From assembly GCF_003584105.1 (NCBI RefSeq), contig NZ_QXFO01000016.1, forward strand, positions 1 to 61,333: a DNA stretch of 61,333 nt. The letters are read 5' to 3'. The notes below the pieces were generated by a model, which did not search any database, was not told the origin of the DNA, and worked only from the letters and a program-made list of their open reading frames with translations. Positions 45,360 to 53,745 of the stretch are shown piece after piece (position 1 is the first letter of the stretch; the number at the start of each line of letters is the position of its first letter). The position numbers and the translations under genes are program-made. The DNA is from Flagellimonas taeanensis. GTDB taxonomy: Bacteria > Bacteroidota > Bacteroidia > Flavobacteriales > Flavobacteriaceae.

Positions 45360-46556
45360 ATGAAACGACGTGATTTTATTGTAAAAGGGAGTTTGGCCAG
45401 CTCGGCTGCCCTGTATGCCCCGACTGTTTTGGGATATGGGACCCCGAGTGCCAACCAAACCATCAATGTAGGGGTAATCGGCACCGGAGACCGTGGCGGA
45501 GGAATGATTCCCTTCATCAACCAAATCCCGAACATGCGGGTAGTAGCTTGTAGCGATATCATACCTTTCAGATTGAGTTCAGGCCTTTCAAAGGTGGACG
45601 GAAAGGCAAAGGGCTATTCGGATTATCGAAAATTGTTGGACAACAAGGATGTGGATGCCGTTTTGGTGGCCACTCCGTTCAGTACACATTCCCAAATTGT
45701 GGTCGATGCTTTAAAAGCCGACAAGCATGTGTATGGCGAAAAGACCATGGCAAAAGGATATGAAGGCATAAAGGACTTGGTCCATGCTGCAGACACCTCG
45801 GACAATATATTCCAGGCCGGTCACCAATACCATAGTTCCAGATTGTACACCCATATCGTAGACGAAATAAAAAAGGGGAAAATAGGCAAAATAACCGCTT
45901 TTGAATGCCAATGGAACCGAAATGGTAATTGGAGAAGACCCGTTCCGGACCCCAAATGGGAGCGCATGATCAATTGGCGTATGTACAAAGAGTTTTCCGG
46001 TGGCCTTCTGGCCGAACTCTGTTCGCACCAGTTGGACTTTGTCAATTGGGTGTTAGGCTCCATGCCCGAAAGGGTGATGGGAATTGGGGGCATAAACTAT
46101 TGGAAGGACGGTAGGGAAACGTATGACAATATCCATCTTATCTATAGTTATCCCCAAGGTGTAAGGGCCACGTTTACCTGCCTTACCAGTAATGCCATGG
46201 GCGATTACAAGATAAAGGTGCTGGGAGACAAGGGAGCATTTGTGTTGGACTATGTCAAGGCTTGGTTCTATCCCGAGGGCAGCTACCAAAAGGAAGTGGG
46301 CGAGGTCGACGGTGTCTCTGGGGCCACCTTGAATTGGGACGAAGGAAAGGGTATTCCCGTTCAGTTTGACCATGAAGACCCAAGCAAGCAAGCATTGATT
46401 GATTTTAGGGACAACATAGTAAACAATACCCTTCCCATACCGAATGCCAAGACGGGTGCCATGGCCGCCCTTTGCGTACAGATGGGCCTAGATGCCATGT
46501 ACAACAATACCATTGTAGAGGCAGACCAAAGGTTTTTGAAAGAAATCTTGGGTTGA
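45360..46556 (+). CDS. Gfo/Idh/MocA family oxidoreductase, Tat-exported
   Basis: A 398-residue oxidoreductase, 6 bp after the previous gene. The leader has a twin-arginine motif (KRRDFIVKGS). The Rossmann start is VGVIGTGDRGGGMI; VATPFSTHSQIV follows, then YGEKTMAKG, where the EKP motif reads EKT but keeps the Lys. GLLAELCSHQLDFVNWVLG is the substrate-domain histidine block. The two exported enzymes in a row may oxidise and reduce different positions of a sugar. This seems the last gene of the operon, followed by a hairpin at 46643. Confidence 0.9.
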   Translation: MKRRDFIVKGSLASSAALYAPTVLGYGTPSANQTINVGVIGTGDRGGGMIPFINQIPNMRVVACSDIIPFRLSSGLSKVDGKAKGYSDYRKLLDNKDVDAVLVATPFSTHSQIVVDALKADKHVYGEKTMAKGYEGIKDLVHAADTSDNIFQAGHQYHSSRLYTHIVDEIKKGKIGKITAFECQWNRNGNWRRPVPDPKWERMINWRMYKEFSGGLLAELCSHQLDFVNWVLGSMPERVMGIGGINYWKDGRETYDNIHLIYSYPQGVRATFTCLTSNAMGDYKIKVLGDKGAFVLDYVKAWFYPEGSYQKEVGEVDGVSGATLNWDEGKGIPVQFDHEDPSKQALIDFRDNIVNNTLPIPNAKTGAMAALCVQMGLDAMYNNTIVEADQRFLKEILG

Positions 46557-46642
46557 TCCCAAGTGATTCTTGACAAAAGTGTGATTTTAAAGTAGCATCT
46601 TAAGGTATCATTTTATTTACCTATTGATTTATCCATTCTTCA

Positions 46643-46686
46643 CATTCTAGTGTCATTCAGTACACTTAGAATGGAGGAAATTTTTT
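46643..46686 (+). terminator. Probable terminator of the mannonate/DUF1080 operon
   Basis: CATTCTAGTGT (46643-46653) pairs with ACACTTAGAATG (46662-46673) except for one bulged T, around an 8-base loop. A run of six T residues follows at 46681-46686. The hairpin is 87 bp after the last stop codon. The rest of this 381-bp A/T-rich gap holds a 10-bp direct repeat AAATTCATTG (46731 and 46797), one TGTTACA (46741) and a small TTGTG/CACAA hairpin (46852), with no gene. Confidence 0.5.
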
Positions 46687-46937
46687 CCCTCATCTGTTCA
46701 TTTATCAAGATATTATTTTGGATCTTTCTGAAATTCATTGTGTTACACTCATTTCTTATTTTCTTTTGATCGATTGACCAATCCAAGTACATAGCAAAAT
46801 TCATTGAATTTCAAGAGTATATATTTATTTGTAAGTTTTTGACTACATTTTTTGTGGTTTTCACAACAAATATCTCTTTTGGCTCAATAATAATTCTACT
46901 TTAATGTCAGTATTTCAGTTACTTACGTTTTTGGAGG

Positions 46938-47873
46938 ATGAAATTTTATATCATTTTCATAGGCCTGATCGGTATGGGGCTGCATTTGTGCAGGGCACAG
47001 GTCAAGATTGGTGACAACCTACAAACTATAGATGGCTCATCGCTCTTGGAACTGGAAAGTACTTCCAAAACTTTGGTGTTGACCCGGGTCAACCTGTCCC
47101 AAATGAACACCATATCCCCATTAAACGGTGCAATGGTCTATAACACTGATGCCAACTGTGTATTCGTATTTGATGGTTTGACATGGAAAAACCTTTGTGG
47201 TGCGGGGATTTCCGTGACTACATCTGCCTTGGCTCCCTCTGGAAGCCAGATAGGGGATATATGGATAGATTCAGGCAGTGATGTGGTTAGTGTATGGGAC
47301 GGAGCGGTTTTTGTGCCCATAGGTTCCAACCCGAAAAGTGGAAATGGTTCTCCATCTCCAATGACGGTGACCAATGCCAATGCAGGCGATATTTATGTGG
47401 ATAGGACCACTGGCGATCTATTTACCTATGATGGAGCCCAATGGATCATACAAGGAAATGGGATTGTGGCCACAAATGGTCTTACTGAAACCACAAGTAA
47501 CAACATTGAACTTGGTGGTACGCTCACCAAACCAACCCTTATAGAGACGGACAATACCAATACACTGGCCATAACGGGGTTATCGGAGGACAATGATCCT
47601 TCGGATATGTTGGTAACCGTGAATGGCACCACAGGAGTTCTGGGGAAAACCTCCAGGTCATCATTGGTCCAGCGGCAAGAATCGGTGATTGTGGCCAGCA
47701 ACGGACAAAGCCAGTTTATAACACCAATGACCATTACAGATGCTGAAAAAATAGATGTGTACCGAAATGGCATCAAGATTGGTTTTTCTGTGGTCAATGG
47801 CAATACCATCGAATTGGATCCCAATGCCACCTGCTTTCAGGACGATGAGATCCGTATCGTACAAGTTTTTTGA
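46938..47873 (+). CDS. Secreted fibre-like protein with phage-fibre-like C-terminal domain
   Basis: A 311-residue exported protein. The signal peptide (MKFYIIFIGLIGMGLHLC) ends near CRAQ. The mature part opens VKIGDNLQTIDGSSLLELES, a common start of Bacteroidota surface proteins. It then has two copies of a short WDG/YDG module (GDIWIDSGSDVVSVWDGAVF and GDIYVDRTTGDLFTYDGAQW). A LGGTLTKPTLIETDNTNTL module follows. The last 70 residues (a Q-rich start, then IDVYRNGIKIGFSVVNGNTI) resemble the YRNG domain seen in phage tail fibres. It is the first of four co-directional surface genes. Function unknown; adhesion or appendage is likely. Confidence 0.72.
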   Translation: MKFYIIFIGLIGMGLHLCRAQVKIGDNLQTIDGSSLLELESTSKTLVLTRVNLSQMNTISPLNGAMVYNTDANCVFVFDGLTWKNLCGAGISVTTSALAPSGSQIGDIWIDSGSDVVSVWDGAVFVPIGSNPKSGNGSPSPMTVTNANAGDIYVDRTTGDLFTYDGAQWIIQGNGIVATNGLTETTSNNIELGGTLTKPTLIETDNTNTLAITGLSEDNDPSDMLVTVNGTTGVLGKTSRSSLVQRQESVIVASNGQSQFITPMTITDAEKIDVYRNGIKIGFSVVNGNTIELDPNATCFQDDEIRIVQVF

Positions 47874-47920
47874 TAAAGCTCAATTGAAACAACAAAAAGC
47901 ACATTTTTAAATCTACAACT

Positions 47921-48622
47921 ATGAAAACAACTAGACAATCAACACTTCTAAAGAAGGCCATTTTTGCCATTGGAATGCTCTCTCTCGGCGTGGCCAGTGC
48001 ACAACAGACCTCGGGCGATGTCGCTAAAGCGGCCGACATTGATCCTGGGACCACGACCACTGGTGGAGCGGTGCGTGTCGTCGACAACCGCGGGACCATT
48101 AAATACCTACAGACCCAGAATGGTATAACACTATTGTCCAATACCACCAATGATGTCACCACGACCACTTGGCAATTGGGCGGAACATTGACCGATGACA
48201 CCTTTATTGATGTGGATGGCAATGTATTTGGCCTTGACGGCATTGAATTGATCAGTACGGAAGTCCCTTCCACGGATGCAACTACCGAATCTGATCATGG
48301 AACGGGAACGGGATATACCATTTTGGTAAGGGACGAGGCTACAGGGGCCGTAAAAAAATTATTGACCTCCGATTTGAGTTTGATCCAAAGCGGCCATGAA
48401 AGCTTTACTGCCACGGCAGGACAAACAGCCTATGCCTTGACCGGGAGCCCAACCCTACCTTCCTTCAGTCAAGTTTGGGTCTACAGGAACGGTGCCAAAT
48501 TGGTGGCCAGTGTGGATTATACCGTGGCGGCATCCACAGTGACTTTGGTGCCCGGTGGGACAGCTCCCAATGATTGGGCAGTTTATGCAGGAGATATCAT
48601 TGAGGTCCAATTCGTTAGATAG
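47921..48622 (+). CDS. Secreted fibre-like protein with phage-fibre-like C-terminal domain
   Basis: A 233-residue exported protein (signal peptide ending VASAQQ near residue 28). It has a VVDNRGTIKYLQTQNG opening, shared with the next gene's VIDNKGTKVLVKN. A LGGTLTDDTFIDVDGNVF module matches the previous protein. The C-terminal 70 residues (FTATAGQTAYALTGSP, then VWVYRNGAKLVASVDYTV and AGDIIEVQFVR) show the phage tail-fibre-type domain even more clearly than the upstream protein. The mature sequence is rich in Thr, Ser and Gly with no cysteine, as in extended fibres. It is likely a paralogue of the previous gene. Confidence 0.75.
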   Translation: MKTTRQSTLLKKAIFAIGMLSLGVASAQQTSGDVAKAADIDPGTTTTGGAVRVVDNRGTIKYLQTQNGITLLSNTTNDVTTTTWQLGGTLTDDTFIDVDGNVFGLDGIELISTEVPSTDATTESDHGTGTGYTILVRDEATGAVKKLLTSDLSLIQSGHESFTATAGQTAYALTGSPTLPSFSQVWVYRNGAKLVASVDYTVAASTVTLVPGGTAPNDWAVYAGDIIEVQFVR

Positions 48623-48699
48623 GAAAAAGGGTCAGAGCACTGTTTTTCGATATAGCATTATGTTGGGACGCATTGCTATTGTATCCATTCGTTAAGACC

Positions 48700-49674
48700 A
48701 TGGATCGTTCCCGGCGCATACCTTCGATTATGATCAAACATTGGAACTTTGGACATATCATCGTTTTAATGCTCATTTGGGCAGTGCCGATGATTGTCTA
48801 TACCCAAGAGGTTAGGGTCATCGACAACAAGGGAACGAAAGTATTGGTAAAGAACACCTCCGTGAGCACGGGCACAACTGCTCCATTGGCCCCTGTACAA
48901 AACGATATTTGGATCGATACCTCCGATGCAGACCATCAAAGGGTGAAAGTATGGAACGGAAGTGAATGGGCAGAGCTAACGTTTACGGGTATTTCGGGAT
49001 CTATCTTTTTTGCAGGCCCCGATGGTGTCCCAACGCAGGATAACAATGCACTTTTTTGGGATGCAATCAATGAGAGACTGGGGTTGGGAACTTCATCCCC
49101 TACCCAATCTTTGGATGTGAACGGTTATGCCCGAATACGGTCCATGGATGAAGCAGCGACCATGGACCAATTATTGAAAGCCGATTCCAATGGGGTGCTC
49201 CATACGTCCAAGGTCAATTTTGGGGGCAGGTGGACCAATACCAATACTACTGAAAACTTGAACGTGACCAATACCGTGGTACCTATTTTTGGCTCCAATG
49301 ATTATGTGGATGATGGTACGAATCTGTATGAGGTCAGTGGAAACACACTGATTGTAAAGGAAGCCGGGAGGTATGATATTCGGGTCAATATAACTTTGGA
49401 GGGGGTTGATGACAGTCTCTTGACCACTACTGAGTTCGATACGAATGTCAATGTGCGCTTGGCCATAAACGGCACCCCAATTGGGTCCTTCGGAGCAACA
49501 GGACATATCAGTTTTGATAATTTCAACAACTTCTCCAGTGTCCATTTGAACGATATCTTGGAACTGGGTGCCAATGATGTGATCACGATCATTTCCTATA
49601 GGGAGGCCAATTCGGGTACTGTTCGTTTGTACAGTAGTGGCACGTCGAGTTTCGTTATCAACAAACTGCGTTGA
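48700..49674 (+). CDS. Secreted protein with C1q/TNF-like C-terminal domain
   Basis: A 324-residue exported protein from ATG 48700; ATG 48730 (MIKHWNFGHIIV) would give an equally good signal peptide ending VYTQ. The first module (VRVIDNKGTKVLVKN) and the WNGSEWAELT module match its neighbours. A LGLGTSSPTQSLDVNGYARI block is the fibre-type repeat common in tail-fibre and adhesin proteins. The final 125 residues (GRYDIRVNITLEGV, then VRLAINGTPIGSFG and SGTSSFVINKLR) look like a C1q/TNF-type jelly roll, which usually forms trimers. This suggests a trimeric tip on a fibre. Confidence 0.72.
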   Translation: MDRSRRIPSIMIKHWNFGHIIVLMLIWAVPMIVYTQEVRVIDNKGTKVLVKNTSVSTGTTAPLAPVQNDIWIDTSDADHQRVKVWNGSEWAELTFTGISGSIFFAGPDGVPTQDNNALFWDAINERLGLGTSSPTQSLDVNGYARIRSMDEAATMDQLLKADSNGVLHTSKVNFGGRWTNTNTTENLNVTNTVVPIFGSNDYVDDGTNLYEVSGNTLIVKEAGRYDIRVNITLEGVDDSLLTTTEFDTNVNVRLAINGTPIGSFGATGHISFDNFNNFSSVHLNDILELGANDVITIISYREANSGTVRLYSSGTSSFVINKLR

Positions 49675-49677
49675 CCT

Positions 49678-50802
49678 ATGGAGCGAGCAACTCTTTTATT
49701 TTTTCTTTTGACTGTGTATGCTGCAATGGCTCAGGATGGGTTGCGGAGTATAGGAGCTTTAAGGATACATGATGCCGGAGGATTGGGACTTTATGCAAGC
49801 TTGGTGAATGATGGGGTTCTGGACAACAACCAAGGCCTTGTAGGTTTCTATGGGGATAACGATATAACGGTTGCAGGGGCTTTTTCCCCAGTCTTCCATG
49901 ATATCGAGGTAATGGCCAACAGTGGAGTTCAATTGGCTATTGCAATGGGAGTGGAAAACAATATCAATTTCATTCAGGGGGATATTAGGACCCCAAGGAC
50001 GAACGCTTCAACAGCCCTTATTTTTGAGCAGGATGCCTTTTATACCGGTGCTGGCAACATGGGTAAAGTAGATGGATACGTTGTCATAAAAAATCAACAA
50101 AACTTCATTTTTCCGGTAGGGGATGAGGAGCAGTTGCGCCCCTTGATTTTGGATTCGGAAAATAGCAATAGCACTTCAAGTTGTGCATATTTTTATAAAA
50201 ACCCTAATTGGGATACCAATGCCAAAGAAACTACTCTGCAACGCATCGGCAACAGGGAGTTTTGGCGTTTGGAAGGGTCAGTTCCATCTTCGATCCAAAT
50301 ATCTTGGAACGAACGAAGTATCATTTCCCTATTGACGAACAATATTGATGTAATTGTCGTAGTGGGTTGGAGCAAATCCAATCATCAATGGGAAAGCTTG
50401 GGAGGAAACGCTGTTGGAGATCTATCCCAAGGCATGGCCGTTTCCAATTCTTTTGTGCCCAATGATTATGAGGCACTTACTTTTGGGTCAGCAAACGTTC
50501 CTAAGCAGATGATGGACCTTCCCAATTATTTGTTGACCCCCAACGGCGATGGTATCAACGACTTTCTCAAAATCGATGAGTTGGAACAATCACCCCATAA
50601 CCATTTGCGCATCTATGACCGCAATGGTTTGTTGGTCTTTGACAAAGAAAACTACACCAATGAATTCAATGGGTATGCTACGGAAGGTGACATGGTGATC
50701 AACCGTGGTAGTGGTCTGCCATCAGGCGTCTATTTCTATCTGGTCCAATTGCATGACCTCAATTTGGAATATCAAGGATATTTATACTTGGCGAACAACT
50801 GA
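49678..50802 (+). CDS. Surface protein with T9SS type-B sorting domain
   Basis: A 374-residue exported protein, 3 bp after the previous gene. The signal peptide (MERATLLFFLLTVYAAMAQ) is clear. The middle is a beta-rich region with no family that I recognise. The last 90 residues (LLTPNGDGINDFLKIDELEQ, then RIYDRNGLLVFDKENYTNEF and GVYFYLVQL) are a gliding-motility-type C-terminal domain, the signal for type IX secretion and surface attachment. The three upstream proteins lack this tail, so this one may anchor them, an inference from gene order. It is the last gene of the cluster, convergent with the GH43 gene. Confidence 0.85.
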   Translation: MERATLLFFLLTVYAAMAQDGLRSIGALRIHDAGGLGLYASLVNDGVLDNNQGLVGFYGDNDITVAGAFSPVFHDIEVMANSGVQLAIAMGVENNINFIQGDIRTPRTNASTALIFEQDAFYTGAGNMGKVDGYVVIKNQQNFIFPVGDEEQLRPLILDSENSNSTSSCAYFYKNPNWDTNAKETTLQRIGNREFWRLEGSVPSSIQISWNERSIISLLTNNIDVIVVVGWSKSNHQWESLGGNAVGDLSQGMAVSNSFVPNDYEALTFGSANVPKQMMDLPNYLLTPNGDGINDFLKIDELEQSPHNHLRIYDRNGLLVFDKENYTNEFNGYATEGDMVINRGSGLPSGVYFYLVQLHDLNLEYQGYLYLANN

Positions 50803-50822
50803 TTCCAGGAACTGAACATTTT

Positions 50823-51830
50823 TTAGTGGCTGCCCACACCCTCGAAAGTCATTTTTATCGGTTTGATGGTGCCATCCGCATTGAACTCCATTTTGTCCAT
50901 ACAAGTGACCCGGTGATCACGATCTAGGTTTGGGATGGGCCTTCTGTGATAGACAATGATCCATTCATCCGTACCTGGCCTGTTGATCACGGAGTGGTGC
51001 CCGGCACCCGTGGCAATGTCGCCTTCCTTGGATTCCAGAATAGTTCCAATACGCTTATAGGGGCCTGTGGGTTTGTCTGCCATGGCATAGGCCACTTTGT
51101 AACTTCCATTGGTCCATCCACCTTCGGACCACATGAAATAATAGATTCCGTTGCGCTTGAACATGAACGGGCCTTCCACGTAGCCCTCGGGCGTGATTTC
51201 CTTGAACAAGTTGCCATCCTCCCAAGGTAGGAAACCAGTAAAATCCGCATTGAGTTGCCCAAGATTGCAATGGCTCCAGCCCCCATAGAAAAAATAGTAA
51301 GTGCCCTGATCTTCAAAAACAAATTGATCAATGGGCTGGGCATTGTTGTGGAATTCAGAAATAAGGGGCTTGCCCAAAAGATCTTCAAAAGGCCCACTGG
51401 GGCTGTTGGCGACAGCTACCCCAATACCTCCAAAATGATTGATGTCATTGTTGGGGTCGTATCCGTCCCTACCCGGTCTTTGGATGTCATTTGCCCCAAA
51501 GAACAGGTAATATTTTTCGTCCTTTTCAATAATGGAAGGTGCCCACAGGGCCTGTCGCAACCATTTGATCTTGGTGGTGTCCAAGATCCGTTCATGCTTC
51601 TGCCAATGGACAAGGTCCTTGGATGAAAAGGCATCAAAATGAAGCTGCTTGTCATAGTCATCGGAAAAAGTGGGATACACCCAATAGGTGTCCCCGAAAA
51701 CGATTCCTTCAGGGTCGGCATACCATCCCTCAAAAATAGGGTTGTTGTGTTGCTTTTCGTTGGATGTTTGTGCAAACGCCCAGCCACTCAGCAGTAAGTT
51801 GCCTACTAAAAAAAGAACCTTGGTTTTCAT
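50823..51830 (-). CDS. GH43-family glycoside hydrolase, secreted
   Basis: A 335-residue exported enzyme. ATG 51830 gives a signal peptide (MKTKVLFLVGNLLLSGWAFA); an upstream start would only add a non-signal extension. It has the five-bladed propeller of GH43: IFEGWYADPEGIVFGDTYWV holds the catalytic base Asp, ALWAPSIIEKDEKYYLFFGA the second blade, and YVEGPFMFKRNGIYYFMWSEGG the acid Glu. Family members cut arabinose or xylose side chains and arabinan or xylan. It is divergent from the ECF/FecR/SusCD genes by 199 bp and may belong to the same use locus. Confidence 0.9.
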   Translation of the reverse strand: MKTKVLFLVGNLLLSGWAFAQTSNEKQHNNPIFEGWYADPEGIVFGDTYWVYPTFSDDYDKQLHFDAFSSKDLVHWQKHERILDTTKIKWLRQALWAPSIIEKDEKYYLFFGANDIQRPGRDGYDPNNDINHFGGIGVAVANSPSGPFEDLLGKPLISEFHNNAQPIDQFVFEDQGTYYFFYGGWSHCNLGQLNADFTGFLPWEDGNLFKEITPEGYVEGPFMFKRNGIYYFMWSEGGWTNGSYKVAYAMADKPTGPYKRIGTILESKEGDIATGAGHHSVINRPGTDEWIIVYHRRPIPNLDRDHRVTCMDKMEFNADGTIKPIKMTFEGVGSH

Positions 51831-51912
51831 GGTATATTGCTTTGTTGAATTGATGGCTAACCACAAAGATTGCAGCAAAGCCACCCCAATAATATGACAA
51901 TAAATGCATTTC

Positions 51913-51925
51913 TGAAATTATTTCA
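51913..51925. promoter_or_regulatory. Small palindrome between the GH43 and ECF sigma genes
   Basis: TGAAAT (51913-51918) and ATTTCA (51920-51925) are perfect arms around one T in the divergent gap. A common A/T-rich form, so chance is possible; it could be an operator for either gene. Confidence 0.25.
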
Positions 51926-52029
51926 TCGAAGGCTGAAGATCTCTTAGGTTGGTTTCCAGTACATTTTACAGCCCAAAAAAGGAATTGTGGATAAAAAATT
52001 TGTTCTTAATCCGAAATTTGTAAATTGCA

Positions 52030-52638
52030 ATGAGCAATTCTTTGCATTTTTCAAAAATGACCCCAGAATATTCACATAACCTCAAAATGAAAACCGCATC
52101 GGATTATGGTGATGAGGATGATTTCAATGTGATGTATGGTTTTTATCGGCCTAAGCTCTTCGTGATAGTGAATAGCTATATCCCTTCACGGGAAGATGCC
52201 GAAGAAATTGTGCACGATGTTTTGGTGAAGCTGTGGGAAAAAAAGAAAACCCTGAAAATACATTCCAATTTTACGGGCTACGTCTATAGCATGACACGAA
52301 ATGCTTGTCTGGATTACCTCCGTACCCGAAAGAACCAACTTTCAAAGGAAATGACCATGGAGCAGCAAGAGTTCTGGTTGAACCATGGTGCTCTGGCCGA
52401 TGATGCAGCCTCGTCCATTTTGGCTGAAGAATTGGAAGCCTTGGTGGATATGGCCATAGGACAGCTTCCCGAAAAATGCAAACGGGTCTTTGTGAAGAGC
52501 CGGATGGATGGTCTCAGCCACCAAGAGATTTCAAGAGAACTCCAAATTTCTCCCAAAACAGTGGAGAACCACATTACCAGGGCTTTAACGCAATTCAGGG
52601 TAGCCCTGAAGGACTATTTGCCATCTATTTTTCTATAA
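52030..52638 (+). CDS. ECF-type RNA polymerase sigma-70 factor
   Basis: A 202-residue ECF sigma factor. MYGFYRPKLFVIVNSYI starts region 2 and IPSREDAEEIVHDVLVKLWE continues it. QLPEKCKRVFVKSRMDGLSH and QEISRELQISPKTVENHITR form region 4, the -35 recognition HTH. Later ATG codons at residues 10 and 20 are also possible starts. It is followed by a FecR anti-sigma factor and SusC with an STN domain, the classic Bacteroidota surface signalling trio: ligand binding at SusC relieves FecR and frees the sigma factor to transcribe susCD. The call is firm. Confidence 0.95.
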   Translation: MSNSLHFSKMTPEYSHNLKMKTASDYGDEDDFNVMYGFYRPKLFVIVNSYIPSREDAEEIVHDVLVKLWEKKKTLKIHSNFTGYVYSMTRNACLDYLRTRKNQLSKEMTMEQQEFWLNHGALADDAASSILAEELEALVDMAIGQLPEKCKRVFVKSRMDGLSHQEISRELQISPKTVENHITRALTQFRVALKDYLPSIFL

Positions 52639-52708
52639 AATCCACAACCCGACTAGGGGGTACTTTTCTTTTTTACGTCCTGTTTATAAATACTGTTCTT
52701 AAACTACG

Positions 52709-53653
52709 ATGAACAAGAAGGATATCATTGCATTGGTGGAAGACCGTCTACCTGCGGAAAAAAAGCAGGAAGTGATCAAGTGGTTGCTCAAGAACCCCAA
52801 GCAACAACAACGTTACCACATCCTAAAGGCCAAGCATGTGGCCAAGTTGTTGAGAAAAAGTGGGGATGATAGGACGCAAAAGCCAGGAACAATTCAAACT
52901 AGATGGTACAAGTATGCTGGATATGCAGCAGGTATTGCCTTTTTGCTCTCTTTGGCGTATGTGCTGATGATACCAAAAAATGGCGTGGAAACACCGGTAT
53001 ATGCTACAACGGAGACCGTCACTTCTATTGGGGAATACAGAACGGTGGAACTTTCCGATGGCACCAAAATAACCCTGAATGCCAACACGACACTTTCATA
53101 TCCCAAAACCTTCTCTGGGGAATCCAGGGAAGTCAGTCTAAAAGGTGAGGCATTTTTTGATGTGGCGCACAATCCAGATAAACCATTCGTGGTATCAACG
53201 GACAATGGCATGAAAATCCAAGTATTGGGAACAGTTTTTAACGTAAGGTCATATCCGGAAGACCTTAACGTGGAAACCACATTGGTCTCGGGAAAGGTGA
53301 AAGTTGTGGAGGAGAAGGACCAAAAAACAGTGGTGCTGAACCCATCCCAAAGGGCTACCTATGTAAAAAATGAGGACAAGCTTATTGTGGACAATGTCCA
53401 GACGGAAAATTTTACCGCTTGGCGACAAGGCAAGCTCATTTATGACGAGACCCCTATCCGGCAGGTGATCGGGGATCTAAAAAGGAAGTACAGGATTGCG
53501 ATTTCTGTCGAATCCCCCAAAATAATGGATTATAAATACACCGGGGAATTTGACAACCTGAGCATTGAGCAGATCATGGACCTATTCGAGGTTTCCTCGC
53601 CGATACTATATAAAATGAAAGACAACCAAATAACATTGTATATGGAGAACTAA
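52709..53653 (+). CDS. FecR-family anti-sigma factor
   Basis: A 314-residue inner-membrane protein. The cytosolic N-terminus (about 1-70) would hold the sigma factor. A single membrane helix (YAGYAAGIAFLLSLAYVLMI, about 71-90) follows. The periplasmic FecR domain runs from about 105 to 210 (RTVELSDGTKITLNANTTLS, EVSLKGEAFFDVAHNPDKPF). The C-terminal DUF4974-type domain (LIYDETPIRQVIGDLKRKY onward) contacts the STN domain of the partner SusC. Together with the upstream sigma factor and downstream SusC it forms a trans-envelope switch. Family and partner assignment are firm. Confidence 0.95.
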   Translation: MNKKDIIALVEDRLPAEKKQEVIKWLLKNPKQQQRYHILKAKHVAKLLRKSGDDRTQKPGTIQTRWYKYAGYAAGIAFLLSLAYVLMIPKNGVETPVYATTETVTSIGEYRTVELSDGTKITLNANTTLSYPKTFSGESREVSLKGEAFFDVAHNPDKPFVVSTDNGMKIQVLGTVFNVRSYPEDLNVETTLVSGKVKVVEEKDQKTVVLNPSQRATYVKNEDKLIVDNVQTENFTAWRQGKLIYDETPIRQVIGDLKRKYRIAISVESPKIMDYKYTGEFDNLSIEQIMDLFEVSSPILYKMKDNQITLYMEN

Positions 53654-53662
53654 GCAAAAAAA

Positions 53663-53692
53663 GAAAGGGAAGTGCTGCAACACTCCCCTTTC
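53663..53692 (+). terminator. Hairpin between fecR and susC
   Basis: GAAAGGGAAGTG (53663-53674) pairs with CACTCCCCTTTC (53681-53692) with one A-C mismatch and a 6-base loop CTGCAA. It lies 10 bp after the FecR stop codon and 54 bp before susC. The following bases are not a strong T run, so it may be a partial terminator, or a structure protecting the mRNA end. Confidence 0.45.
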
Positions 53693-53745
53693 GGCAAAAA
53701 TTATTTAATCACATAGTAATTAAACAACGTAAACTCATCAAAATT

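Noticed and set aside
46938..50802. A prophage remnant, because of the tail-fibre-like domains
   Set aside because: There are no capsid, terminase, tail-tube or integrase genes, each protein has a Sec signal peptide, and the last has a T9SS tail, so these are cell-surface proteins.
53663..53692. A small RNA gene antisense to or between fecR and susC
   Set aside because: A hairpin is present but I see no promoter for a separate transcript; some Bacteroidota have such RNAs, but here it would be speculation.
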